A DNA stretch of 64,000 bases from Microbacterium oleivorans. Lineage in GTDB: Bacteria > Actinomycetota > Actinomycetes > Actinomycetales > Microbacteriaceae. Every line of letters starts with the position of its first letter. Positions within the stretch are counted from its first letter, which is position 1. The notes beneath the pieces were generated by a model, which was not told where the DNA came from, made no database searches, and was given only the letters and a program-made list of their open reading frames with translations. Of the stretch, positions 17,403 to 25,367 are shown piece by piece. Both the position numbers and the translations under genes were made by a program. The stretch is from assembly GCF_023715745.1 (NCBI RefSeq), contig NZ_JAMBOV010000001.1, forward strand, positions 434,001-498,000. Direction: 5' to 3'.

Positions 17403-17496
17403 GGCGTCGACCCCCGCTGCCGCTCGCTCCTGGAGGCGTTGCAGAACGTTGCGCACCGGCTCCGGAACGACGCCCCACGTCAGAAAGGAGCACGTC

Positions 17497-17739
17497 GTGA
17501 CCACTCACACCATTGCCGACGACCCGCAGATCGATGTCTTCAATCACGTCGAGTCGAACGAATACCTGTCTTGGCGCGAGGCTGCTGCCCTCTGCAAGGT
17601 TCCCCTGTCGACTTTCGACTCGCTGCGGCGGCAGGACCGGTTTCCGCTCCCCGACGCGCACATGGGCAAGCACATGCTGTGGCGCGCGTCGACCATCGCA
17701 GCGTTCCTCGAGGCTGGCGGTACCCGCGGTGTCGGCTGA
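17497..17739 (+). CDS. Excisionase-like helix-turn-helix protein
   Basis: This 80-residue protein has a winged-helix pattern like HTH_17/Xis proteins: YLSWREAAALCKVPLSTFDS followed by LRRQDRFPLPDAHMGK and a DNA-binding wing, then LWRASTIAAFLE. Such proteins direct excision by the integrase and often repress its promoter. The GTG start is set by AAAGGAG seven bases upstream. Its stop lies 10 bp inside the integrase reading frame, the normal xis-int arrangement. Confidence 0.75.
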   Translation: MTTHTIADDPQIDVFNHVESNEYLSWREAAALCKVPLSTFDSLRRQDRFPLPDAHMGKHMLWRASTIAAFLEAGGTRGVG

Positions 17740-18874
17740 ACGAGCCGAACGGATCGACCCGAAGACGCGGCGCCCACTGGCCGAGGGCATCCGTTTCTCG
17801 AAGGATCGCGGGAAGTACCAGGTGCGCGTCTGGGCCATCGGGCTGAACGGCGAGCAGCGCGAACGATCGAACTTCTTCGAGACGCTCGCCGAGGCGAAGA
17901 GGCTCCGCGCTGAGACCCGCACTCGCCGCTACCCCGACGGTGACATGACGCTAACCCAGTGGCACTCGCGGCATTGGTCGGTTATCGAGGGCAGCGTGCG
18001 CGAATCGACGGCGCGGGCGTATGAGCGTGGGTGGCGGCTTCGGGTGAAGCCGTGGCTGGGACACGTGAAGCTCGAGAAGCTCACGGCGGGCGTTATCGAG
18101 GAGGCGATCGCTGGATGGGAGGGGAGTACCTCTACGCGCATCGACGCGCTCTCGGTGCTGAGCCGCTTGCTCGATGGCGCTGTCCGCGCGCACCTCGTGC
18201 CGCTAAACCAAGCGCGTCTCGCGCGTCGTCCGAAATCCGAGTCGGCGACGAGTTTGCGATCTCCCGCGCACACTGCCGCCGAGGTGCCGACGCTGCTTGC
18301 AGCGATCGATGATGCGCACTATCGGCGCTCCATCGCCGCTCTCGTCTACACCGGTATGCGTGCCAATGAAGCGACCGCGTTGCGGATCGAGGACGTCCAC
18401 CTTGCTCAGAGGACGATCCACGTGCGCCGAGCCTTCAGCATTGGCGCGGACAGCCGAGGGGTTGAGCTGACTCTTAAGAGTCACAAGGAACGGGACGTGC
18501 CGATCCCGGCGCCGCTCGTCGCGCCGTTGACCCAGGCTATGGCCGGCAGGCACCGGGGCGACCTCGTGTTCACGGGGCCTCGTGGTGGGCGAATTTATGC
18601 CTCGAACGTGCGACGTGCGATCGACTGATAGACGCTCCGCACGACGCTGCACCGCGAGGATCTCCGCATCCATGACCTGCGTCACACGCTCGCAACGATG
18701 CTGTTCGACGCCGGCGCTTCGGTGAACGACGTGCAGGCGGTGCTCGGCCACTCGAGCATCCAGATGACTGAGCGCTACAGCCGCGCTCGCTCCGACGTCG
18801 CCAAGCGGGCGGCCGCTGCAATCGACTCGCTCTTCGGCTCAGGCCCTGCTCATACTCGAAGGAGCGTGGACTGA
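17729..18874 (+). pseudogene. Tyrosine integrase interrupted by tandem in-frame stops (TGA TAG at 18626-18631)
   Basis: The upstream part (GTG 17729, 299 codons) holds an AP2-like arm-binding domain, a SAM-like core-binding domain and the first catalytic residues: TGMRANEATALR with Arg211, and SHKERDVPIP with the beta-hairpin Lys253. Then TGA and TAG follow directly in frame. Reading continues in the same frame for 80 codons with all remaining catalytic residues: HDLRHT, LGHSS and the TERYS tyrosine, ending at TGA 18872-18874. The recombinase is therefore split between its Arg I and Tyr halves and should be inactive unless both stops are read through. No length change is present, so point substitutions (for example Trp-Gln codons to TGA-TAG) explain it best. 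Confidence 0.88.
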
Positions 18875-19398
18875 TGACCATCATCCGTAACGAAGACGGC
18901 TGCAGAACAGTCGTCGAACCGCGGAGCGCGCGGGCCGACTGTGCGAGGTGTGTGGTCAGCCCTCGTTCTACGGCGAGGGCACGCGCAAATCCGGACTGTC
19001 ACGAGATCTGGGAGTTCGAAGGGCACGAATCCACCCCCGTGCAGCGACTCGCGGGAGTGATCGCGCTGTGCGGCGCCTGTCACGAAACACAGCACTCCAG
19101 GCTGGCGGAGCTCAATGACCGGTGGGAGTCCGTCATCGCGACCCTGTGCCGAGTGACCGGGTGGGATCGAGCGGATGCTGAGGCAGACATCGAGCGCTCT
19201 CGCGAACGGTACCGCGACCTGTCGAACACCGAATGGGATCTGGATCTAACGCTGCTGAAGGGGTGGGTGATGCTTGACGGGTATCCCAACCTTCTAACCG
19301 CGTTCGAGGATCGTGCATCTCTGGGGAACGCGCTAGATAGGACCGAACGGAAGCTCTCGCTCGTCGTTGCGGAGATCCCCGACGTGATCTGGGGGTAG
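18874..19398 (+). CDS. HNH-like zinc-knuckle protein, possibly frameshifted at the N-terminus
   Basis: This 174-residue protein contains the pattern of a mobile-element HNH family: DCHEIWEFEG (residues 41-50) followed by QRLAGVIALCGACHETQH (57-74), giving two Cys and several His for zinc binding. The first zinc knuckle expected in this family (R-LCEVCG) is present in another reading frame at about 18936-18955; in the current frame the same bases read ADCARC. A compensated or single frameshift near 18985-19000 is therefore possible. Its ATG overlaps the integrase stop (TGATG). Nuclease activity is uncertain. Confidence 0.6.
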   Translation: MTIIRNEDGCRTVVEPRSARADCARCVVSPRSTARARANPDCHEIWEFEGHESTPVQRLAGVIALCGACHETQHSRLAELNDRWESVIATLCRVTGWDRADAEADIERSRERYRDLSNTEWDLDLTLLKGWVMLDGYPNLLTAFEDRASLGNALDRTERKLSLVVAEIPDVIWG

Positions 19399-19631
19399 TG
19401 ACGCGAACTGAGATTCGCCACCGCGATCGATGTTGTCTGCGCTGCGTTCAGGAGGGATTCAGCGCCTGGGATCGTGAGCCAGCTCCTGTCCCAGCATCAC
19501 GAGGCCGCCGTGGACTGGCAGGGCTCGGTGAGCGCGAGCTACAGTGGGAGGTTTGTCATGATCTGAGGAGTTCGCATCGAGGGCGTTCCTGGCGGGGCCG
19601 CGGCGCGTCGGACACACGAGGGGATGGGTCA

Positions 19632-19838
19632 GTGGCTCGATCAGATGAAGCCACCCAGCGCTTCTACGCGAGGTTGGCAGCGCGCGCTGAGGCGGAAGAG
19701 TACTGCCACATCGAGCAGGTGGCTCGTGCGGGAAGCGCGACGAGCTCATTCGCTGAGGACCTGGACGCCGCCCTGAGGCACGGTCTTGAAGAGCTCTGCT
19801 CCGAAAGACAAGGGTTGGTCGAGGGCTTTAGGCGCTAG
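19632..19838 (+). CDS. Possible small hypothetical protein
   Basis: This is a 68-residue helical sequence with host-unlike codon use (ARSDEATQRFYARLAARAEA, AEDLDAALRHGLEEL). The frame is open upstream to 19398, but that part is arginine-rich and unconvincing, so the GTG at 19632 is preferred. The stretch 19399-19631 otherwise shows no gene. No family is recognised, and this may be a remnant. Confidence 0.3.
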   Translation: MARSDEATQRFYARLAARAEAEEYCHIEQVARAGSATSSFAEDLDAALRHGLEELCSERQGLVEGFRR

Positions 19839-19907
19839 CGGCCGGCGCGTAGGGCTGCACGGCATCAAATCCAGCTGACTGCGACATGCTCGGTCGGCCA
19901 GACGAAA

Positions 19908-22298
19908 TCAGACGAAATTGGTGGCCAACCAGCGTTCGGCAGCATCGGCATTGTCACGGACCTCGGGATTTGTCGCGAAGCGCGCGGAACCAATACGGGC
20001 GAACTTGAGAAGATCCTCTTTCAAAGCCAGCTTCTCCTGACGAGCGATAGGGGCGCTACGAAGCCAGCGCAATCCAAGGGAAAGAAAAACGGCGAAGGTG
20101 TGGGGGACATTTCGCTGAGGATCTAGCATCACCCCCTTCAAGATCGCGATCGCCACGTTCACATCGGCTTGCGCACTCGGGGACGTCGGCGAATCGACGC
20201 TCCGTTTTAGGAGAAGCATGCTCCATGCGGTGTCAACAAGGGCGTCATCTTCTGACAGCGCGCGGGCTTGACGGAGGAAGTTCTCTGCCGCCCCGAAGTC
20301 ACCGTAGTCCGTTTCGAAGCTCCCTCGTTGAAGCCAGTAGTGGGGGTCCTTCGTGAGCCATTGCTCGACTTGTCCGTAGAGCCGCTGGATGGTTGGGGTG
20401 TCAACGACTAGACGTTTGAGGTTCCGATGATTGATGAGTCTGATCAGCAGTCTGCCGTAGCGAGTCTGGCGGGCGCTCCCGACCGTGTAATGCGAGGCGC
20501 ACAAAAAGATGAGGTCTGTGAGCCAATGCTCAAGGAGGCCTTCCTCTCGGAAATAGTCGATCGACGACTCCGCTACTACCCGGTGCCGGGCGCGATAGCC
20601 GCTAGCGTCGCCGAGCACGAGTCGCGACTCCTCGAGGCGTAGGAGTGCGTTGAGAGCGGAGTTTGAATCGAAGGTTCGCGTTGTAGCGAATAGGACGTCC
20701 TGTTTGCTCAGGACGCGATTGTCGGCCCACATAGACGTGCAGACAAGTCCATAGATTGATAACTCGGCGTCCGTCAGAGAGCGGCACTCGTCAGCAACTC
20801 GATCGTGGAACCGCTGCCCAGACGTGGCCTCGATCAAGGAGACGAGTAACTGTCTGTCATCACGTTCTGTCAGCTTACGGAGTTGTTCGCTGTGGCTCAG
20901 ATTGAGCAGTGCTCCAAGCCTGTTGGAACGGGAGAGCGCTGAAATCAATGCCTCTGCGTCTTCGTCCGTCAGTCGTTCTTGACGGAGGTGAGCTTCCAAA
21001 TTGAGGCGTTCCGCGTACCGCAGCTGGGTGAACCGCGCGCTCCTGACAGAAGCCACGATCACAACATCGTCGGACGCTTGCATGAGTGAGCGCAGCAAGT
21101 GGTCGGCGTCGCCTGCAAAGCGATCGAGGTCATCTACGAATACGACGTCGGGATTGAGTCGTGCGATCTCGCTTCTCATGTGGCTAATGGACGACTCGGT
21201 CTCGCGGTCAAGCCAAACAACGGTCAGGCCCTCGGACGCGAGAGCAGCTGCGGTCCGCATCAATGACGTCGACTTACCTGACCCGGCGCTGCCGGTCACG
21301 GCAATCACGCCGGTGGTTAGGGAGCGTGTCGTCTTCAGCAGCTCGTTATCGAACGCGAACGTCGCCGCGAAACCGTCGGCGACGTCTCCCCAAGTAGGTG
21401 CGGCGCCAAGAAGAAAATCAGCGCTCCCCTTACCCGCGCTGCGTAGTTGCTGGTCGACCGCGAGCAGGGGCCCGAGGGTATCCGTCGATCCGCGTTGAGA
21501 GGCTTTGAGATCGTCTACATGTGGCGCGATGGCGCGCTCGAAGAAAGCCTGCTCTATTTCTGCCTGATGTTCAAAGTTCAGCCGTTGCAACATCGCGCGG
21601 CGGCCGGGGTCGATCTTTGGCGTTACCAGCCACGATTTTGGGCGAAGTTCACGCCCGCTTCCTCGACTTCCGCGAAGTTGCATGTAGTGCCATAAGGGGC
21701 TCTCATCAAGAACGGACCCTATTACTACCGTGGGCCGCGTGGATATGTCGGTGACGAACTCCTGGTACCAGCTATCCTGGGCCGCCGTGCGGCCGGCAAA
21801 TTCCCACGGTGAGAAGGTGACGTTGGGGAACTCATCAAGGACGCCGTTAACATGGACGACGGCGAGCTTGTTGCGGTCGACGCTGCCGGGGGTGGAACTC
21901 AATGCGGACATGATCTGCAATCGGTCCGGGAGCCTGTCGGCGACTGCATGGTCCGAATCGTCGATGTTGAGCGTATAGACGCGATGCCATGGCAATGAGT
22001 ACCAATCGACGTACCGCTCGGGGAGGAGAGCGCGATCGATGTTGAAGTGACGTCCCAGCTGTTCGCCCAGAAGGGTCTGTGACCGCCGCAGCGCTTCCTC
22101 GTAGACCATGGCCAGCGCGGTCGCGGCGTCGAAGGGTTCATCAGGAAAGGCGATAGGCCAGATGCTCTTCGCGAGTTCCTGCCCGACGGGAAGCAGATCT
22201 CCGAAGTGATCGGTCAGGCCGCGGGAGAAACCTGCTCCGGTGAGGAGTACAGCTTCCCCCCGTCGGATCGCGTTGACGATCGGTGCATTGGTCGACAT
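19908..22298 (-). CDS. SIR2-like NADase / STAND ATPase defence protein (Avs5-like architecture)
   Basis: This 796-residue protein has an N-terminal SIR2 domain (~1-270): LLTGAGFSRG (GAGFS 21-25), VYTLNIDD (Asn111/Asp113) and VVHVNG (catalytic-type His149), so NAD hydrolysis is plausible. A P-loop ATPase follows, with Walker A GSAGSGKST (336-344) and Walker B VVFVDDLDRF (385-394). The C-terminal ~250 residues are helical and TPR-like (NFLRQARALSEDDALVDTAW), the usual sensor part of STAND proteins. Known SIR2-STAND proteins kill infected cells by depleting NAD. ATG 22298 follows AGGAGGAACC, settling the start; longer frames run into the att repeat. It is the island gene nearest the tRNA and stands alone. 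Confidence 0.82.
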   Translation of the reverse strand: MSTNAPIVNAIRRGEAVLLTGAGFSRGLTDHFGDLLPVGQELAKSIWPIAFPDEPFDAATALAMVYEEALRRSQTLLGEQLGRHFNIDRALLPERYVDWYSLPWHRVYTLNIDDSDHAVADRLPDRLQIMSALSSTPGSVDRNKLAVVHVNGVLDEFPNVTFSPWEFAGRTAAQDSWYQEFVTDISTRPTVVIGSVLDESPLWHYMQLRGSRGSGRELRPKSWLVTPKIDPGRRAMLQRLNFEHQAEIEQAFFERAIAPHVDDLKASQRGSTDTLGPLLAVDQQLRSAGKGSADFLLGAAPTWGDVADGFAATFAFDNELLKTTRSLTTGVIAVTGSAGSGKSTSLMRTAAALASEGLTVVWLDRETESSISHMRSEIARLNPDVVFVDDLDRFAGDADHLLRSLMQASDDVVIVASVRSARFTQLRYAERLNLEAHLRQERLTDEDAEALISALSRSNRLGALLNLSHSEQLRKLTERDDRQLLVSLIEATSGQRFHDRVADECRSLTDAELSIYGLVCTSMWADNRVLSKQDVLFATTRTFDSNSALNALLRLEESRLVLGDASGYRARHRVVAESSIDYFREEGLLEHWLTDLIFLCASHYTVGSARQTRYGRLLIRLINHRNLKRLVVDTPTIQRLYGQVEQWLTKDPHYWLQRGSFETDYGDFGAAENFLRQARALSEDDALVDTAWSMLLLKRSVDSPTSPSAQADVNVAIAILKGVMLDPQRNVPHTFAVFLSLGLRWLRSAPIARQEKLALKEDLLKFARIGSARFATNPEVRDNADAAERWLATNFV

Positions 22299-22548
22299 GG
22301 TTCCTCCTGGACCTCGGAGCCTATCGATAAGCGACTCGCCACTGCTGCCTTCGAGAGCGGACCGCGCTGGCCGAGGCTGATCCGATGGATCGAGCGACGA
22401 CCGAAGACAAGAACCCAACCGGCCCGAGACCGGCCCAGACGTGCGTTGACGGGGACGCTCTTCGTGTGCCCAGCGCGTCCTAGCTCTCTTCGCTCGCTGA
22501 CGAGACAGGGCGGACGAACTCGATTGGGGGTTTCGAAACCGCCCTCCA
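22299..22548. other. Right end of island, promoter of SIR2-STAND gene, no gene
   Basis: With the att repeat this makes 324 bp without a gene between the SIR2-STAND start and tRNA-Phe. It must carry the SIR2-STAND promoter, though I see no convincing -10/-35. A 12-bp palindrome, GGTTTCGAAACC, lies at 22529-22540, 8 bp from the att repeat. Confidence 0.5.
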
Positions 22549-22660
22549 CCAGGGCAAAGCAAAACCCCCGCCATGTAGAAGCTAGGCGAGGGTTTCTGGG
22601 ACCGTTGTAACGACGGTCCGTGTGGCTCCGACGGGCGTCGATCCCGTGACCTCACGATTT
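22549..22660. repeat. Proximal att copy, overlapping tRNA-Phe 3' half
   Basis: This is the partner of 11117-11228. It includes the 3' half of the functional tRNA-Phe (22623-22660) and 74 bp downstream with two hairpins. The identity beyond the tRNA gene means the element carried host-type terminator sequence as well, an unusually long att core. Confidence 0.88.
22562..22622 (-). terminator. Terminator hairpins downstream of the tRNA operon
   Basis: On the minus strand, GGACCGT/ACGGTCC forms a first hairpin just after the tRNA, and AAACCCTCGCC/GGCGGGGGTTT forms a second at 22562-22595 with a 12-base loop, followed by T-rich sequence. They should end the Glu-Asp-Phe tRNA transcript. Confidence 0.75.
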
Positions 22661-22695
22661 TCAGTCGTGCGCTCTACCAACTGAGCTACAGAGCC
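22623..22695 (-). tRNA. tRNA-Phe (GAA)
   Basis: This is a 73-nt cloverleaf with acceptor GGCTCTG/CGGAGCC and discriminator A. The anticodon loop CTGAAAA gives GAA. TTGGTAGAGC forms the D-arm and GGATCGACGCCC the T-arm region. CCA is not encoded. Its 3' half is the integration target of the island. Confidence 0.96.
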
Positions 22696-22763
22696 GCATG
22701 GCTGCAGAAGAGCCATGTCCTAGACGAAGAGCCCTCTGAAAACAAAGGGCTCGTCGCTCGGAG

Positions 22764-22837
22764 CGACCCTGACGGGACTTGAACCCGCGACCTCCGCCGT
22801 GACAGGGCGGCACGCTAACCAACTGCGCTACAGGGCC
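22764..22837 (-). tRNA. tRNA-Asp (GTC)
   Basis: This 74-nt cloverleaf has acceptor GGCCCTG/CAGGGTC with one G-U pair, discriminator G, anticodon loop CTGTCAC giving GTC, and T-loop GGTTCAAGTCC. It is the middle gene of the minus-strand tRNA run; CCA is not encoded. Confidence 0.96.
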
Positions 22838-22858
22838 ATGCTTATTAAATTGTGGGAG

Positions 22859-22931
22859 TGACCCCAACGGGATTCGAACCCGTGCTACCGCCGTGAAAGG
22901 GCGGCGTCCTAGGCCGCTAAACGATGGGGCC
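22859..22931 (-). tRNA. tRNA-Glu (TTC)
   Basis: This 73-nt cloverleaf has acceptor GGCCCCA/TGGGGTC, discriminator A, anticodon loop CTTTCAC giving TTC, and T-loop GGTTCGAATCC. It is the first gene of the Glu-Asp-Phe run, an order common in actinobacteria. Confidence 0.96.
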
Positions 22932-23142
22932 GAGCGAACCCGGGGGCTCACGCTTACCGAGGGTCAAGCATATGCGATCCCCGACGAATGTGCGAATCGA
23001 GGGCGCGCCGACATCCTCCGCCGCGAGAACAGGGGCAGGATGGCGGCGGCCGTCCGCACATTTCCCTGTGACGAATGTGAACAGTGTTGCTACTGTGATG
23101 GGCGGATCAGCACGCCATCTGGCCGAGGGAAGGGTGTGTGCA

Positions 23143-24606
23143 GTGACCGATCTTTCCGAGGCGTCGGACGTCGATTGCGGCTGCGCGCCCACGGCAGAAG
23201 AGGCGCGCACGTTCTCGTCGCGCATCAGCCGGCGCAACGTCCTCGGACTCGGTGCGCTCGGTGTCGCCGCGGCATCCACCGGTCTCGGCTTCGCCCTCCC
23301 TGCCTTCGCCGCCGTCTCGTACCCCAGCTGGGACGACGTCGAGAAGGCGCGCAGCAACGAGGCCGCCAAGGGCTCCGAGATCACCCGCATCCAGAACCTC
23401 ATCTCGTCTCTCGAGAACGACGTCGCGGCCAAGCAGGCCGAGGCTGAGCGGCTCGGCGTCGAGTACCAGGACGCCCTGATCGCCTTCGAGGACGCCGCGG
23501 CCCGCGCAGACGCGCTGCAGGCCAAGGCCGACGCCGAAGAGGCCCGCGCGAAGGAGTCCGCTGCGAAGCTCGGGGTCCTCGCCGCCCAGCAGTACCGGTC
23601 GGGCAATGGTGACCGCACCCTCGAGCTCTTCTTCTCGGACTCCTCGGCCAGTGCCGACGATCTGCTCGGACGCCTCGGCACGATGGACCGCCTCGTCGAC
23701 GCCAACCGCGACGTGTACGCCGAGGCCGTCGGCGCCCGCGACAGTGCGAAGAGCCTTGCGGCGCAGGCCCAGGTCGCCCGCGACGAGCGCGACAAGCGCA
23801 AGGTCGAAGCCGAGCAGAAGATGCAGGCCGCACAGGATGCCGCGCAGGCCGCGCAGGCTGCCCTCGCCGCCCAGAACGAGCACCGCGAGGTGCTCGAGGC
23901 GCAGCTCGACGCACTCCGCGACACCACCGCGAAGACCGTCGCCGGTTACAAGGCCGGCGTGGAGGCTGAGCGCAAGCGTCGCGAGGAAGCCGCCCGCAAG
24001 GCTCGGGAAGAGGCTGCCCGGAAGGCCCGCGAAGAAGAAGCGCGGCGCCTCGCCGAGGAGAAGCGTCGCCGGGAAGAAGCAGCGGCCGCCGCGGCCAACA
24101 AGCCCAAGCCGAGCACGGGTGGATCCTCCGGCGGCGGCTCGTCCGGCGGCGGAAGCAGCAGCGGTGGCAGTGGCGGAGTCGTCCAGTCCTCCGGGTGGGT
24201 GCGGCCCGCGCACGGCTGGATCAGCTCCTGGTTCGGCACCCGCGGCAGCATCTGCTCCTCGGGCGGATGCACGGCCAGTGGTCACCGCGGCATCGACTTC
24301 GCCAGCTCCTGCGGTTCGCCGATCTACGCCGCGGCATCCGGCACCGTCGTCTTCGCCGGTTACAGCGGCGCCTGGGGCAACTACATCCAGGTCCGCCACA
24401 GCGACGGTACCGTCACCGGCTACGCGCACATCATCAACGGTGGATACAACGTCGGCTACGGTGATCGCGTCCGCGCCGGCCAGACCATCGCCTACATCGG
24501 CAGCACCGGGGCCTCCACCGGCTGCCACCTGCACTTCGAGGTCTACCGCGGCGGCGTCCGCGTCGACCCCGCGCCCTTCCTGCGCGCCCGCGGCATCAGC
24601 GTCTGA
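23143..24606 (+). CDS. Secreted M23 peptidoglycan endopeptidase with coiled coil
   Basis: This 487-residue secreted protein should cleave peptide cross-links in peptidoglycan. It starts with a twin-arginine-like signal (SSRISRRNVLG, then a hydrophobic core ending FALPAFAAVS). A long coiled coil of about 240 residues follows, similar to FtsX/EnvC-type regulators, ending in the Arg/Lys/Glu-rich EEARRLAEEKRRREEA. A Gly/Ser linker leads to the C-terminal M23 domain with the zinc motifs GHRGIDF and HLHFE. GTG 23143 (GGGAAGG upstream) is preferred over GTG 23134. Two Cys pairs in the catalytic domain (SICSSGGC) may form disulfides. Confidence 0.87.
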   Translation: MTDLSEASDVDCGCAPTAEEARTFSSRISRRNVLGLGALGVAAASTGLGFALPAFAAVSYPSWDDVEKARSNEAAKGSEITRIQNLISSLENDVAAKQAEAERLGVEYQDALIAFEDAAARADALQAKADAEEARAKESAAKLGVLAAQQYRSGNGDRTLELFFSDSSASADDLLGRLGTMDRLVDANRDVYAEAVGARDSAKSLAAQAQVARDERDKRKVEAEQKMQAAQDAAQAAQAALAAQNEHREVLEAQLDALRDTTAKTVAGYKAGVEAERKRREEAARKAREEAARKAREEEARRLAEEKRRREEAAAAAANKPKPSTGGSSGGGSSGGGSSSGGSGGVVQSSGWVRPAHGWISSWFGTRGSICSSGGCTASGHRGIDFASSCGSPIYAAASGTVVFAGYSGAWGNYIQVRHSDGTVTGYAHIINGGYNVGYGDRVRAGQTIAYIGSTGASTGCHLHFEVYRGGVRVDPAPFLRARGISV

Positions 24607-24627
24607 CGCCGCTCGTCCGGAAACGAC

Positions 24628-24661
24628 AGAGGGTCGGATGCCGCGCGGCATCCGACCCTCT
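24628..24661. terminator. Bidirectional terminator between M23 peptidase and ppa
   Basis: A perfect 15-bp stem (AGAGGGTCGGATGCC and its complement) with a GCGC loop is followed by TTCTG. It sits between two convergent stops and should serve both strands. Confidence 0.88.
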
Positions 24662-24671
24662 TCTGTTCACG

Positions 24672-25205
24672 TCAGAGCGTGTTGGGGGACTCGCCCTCAC
24701 CCTGCGTGCGGGTCTCGCCCTCATGCTGCTCGAAGCGCTCGAACGCCTCGGCGACGAGGCGCTCGGCCTCGGCGGCGTTCGCCCACTCGTCGACCTTGAC
24801 CCACTTGCCGGGCTCGAGGTCCTTGTAGCGCTCGAAGAAGTGGCCGATCTCGCCCTTGGTCCACTCGTCGATGTCGTCGACGTCCTGGATGTGCGCCCAC
24901 CGCGGGTCCTTCGCGAGGACCGCGACGACCTTGTCGTCGCCGCCGGCCTCGTCGCTCATCTTCAGGACCGCGACGGGGCGAACCTTGGCCAGCACGCCCG
25001 GGAAGATCTCGCGGTCGAGGAGGACCAGGACATCGAGCGGGTCGCCGTCCTCGCCGAGCGTGTTCTCGAAGAACCCGTAGTTCGACGGGTACCCCATGGG
25101 GGTGAAGAGAACGCGGTCGAGGAAGACGCGGCCCGTGCCGTGGTCGACCTCGTACTTCACGCGGCTGCCGCGCGGGATCTCGATGACGGCGTCGTACGCG
25201 CCCAT
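24672..25205 (-). CDS. ppa: Inorganic pyrophosphatase
   Basis: This family I soluble pyrophosphatase hydrolyses PPi to phosphate in the cytoplasm, driving biosynthesis. The 177-residue sequence has IEIPRGSRVKYEVDH, the metal-binding DGDPLDVLVLLD loop and the EIGHFFERYKDLEPGKWVKV segment. The C-terminal tail (about 20 residues, acidic and Thr/Glu-rich) is longer than in E. coli Ppa, as in other actinobacteria. It stands alone, opposite tilS. Confidence 0.95.
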   Translation of the reverse strand: MGAYDAVIEIPRGSRVKYEVDHGTGRVFLDRVLFTPMGYPSNYGFFENTLGEDGDPLDVLVLLDREIFPGVLAKVRPVAVLKMSDEAGGDDKVVAVLAKDPRWAHIQDVDDIDEWTKGEIGHFFERYKDLEPGKWVKVDEWANAAEAERLVAEAFERFEQHEGETRTQGEGESPNTL

Positions 25206-25367
25206 GCCTGTGCTCCTTTGAAAGTCCGGTGGGATGCGCCGACCAGCCTACTGGCGCGGCTGCGTGTGCCGAACTCCGGAAGGAGCGCCTCGGAGGGCGG
25301 TGTCAGCCGCCTCTCGGCGCGGGTTCTCCTGAGTCCGGTCCGCCGCGGGGCGGGATAGCGTGGCCTC

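Larger units (their letters stand above)
11117..22660. mobile_element. tRNA-Phe-integrated genomic island with defence cargo and broken integrase
   Basis: The element lies between 112-bp direct repeats (11117-11228 and 22549-22660, two mismatches) consisting of the tRNA-Phe 3' half and downstream terminators. It carries an excisionase-like gene and a tyrosine integrase pseudogene near the middle. Cargo includes a type II restriction-modification pair, a DUF262-RelA/SpoT pair, a SIR2-STAND ATPase and an HNH-like protein. Base composition is visibly lower in G+C than on either side. No capsid, portal, replication or conjugation genes are seen, so it is best called an integrative island rather than a prophage. 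The left repeat is the displaced host tRNA end; the right repeat completes the intact tRNA gene. Confidence 0.85.

Noticed and set aside
19398..19631. Upstream extension of the small frame ending at 19838
   Set aside because: Arg/Gly-rich with no motif and poor start context; only the last 68 codons look at all plausible.
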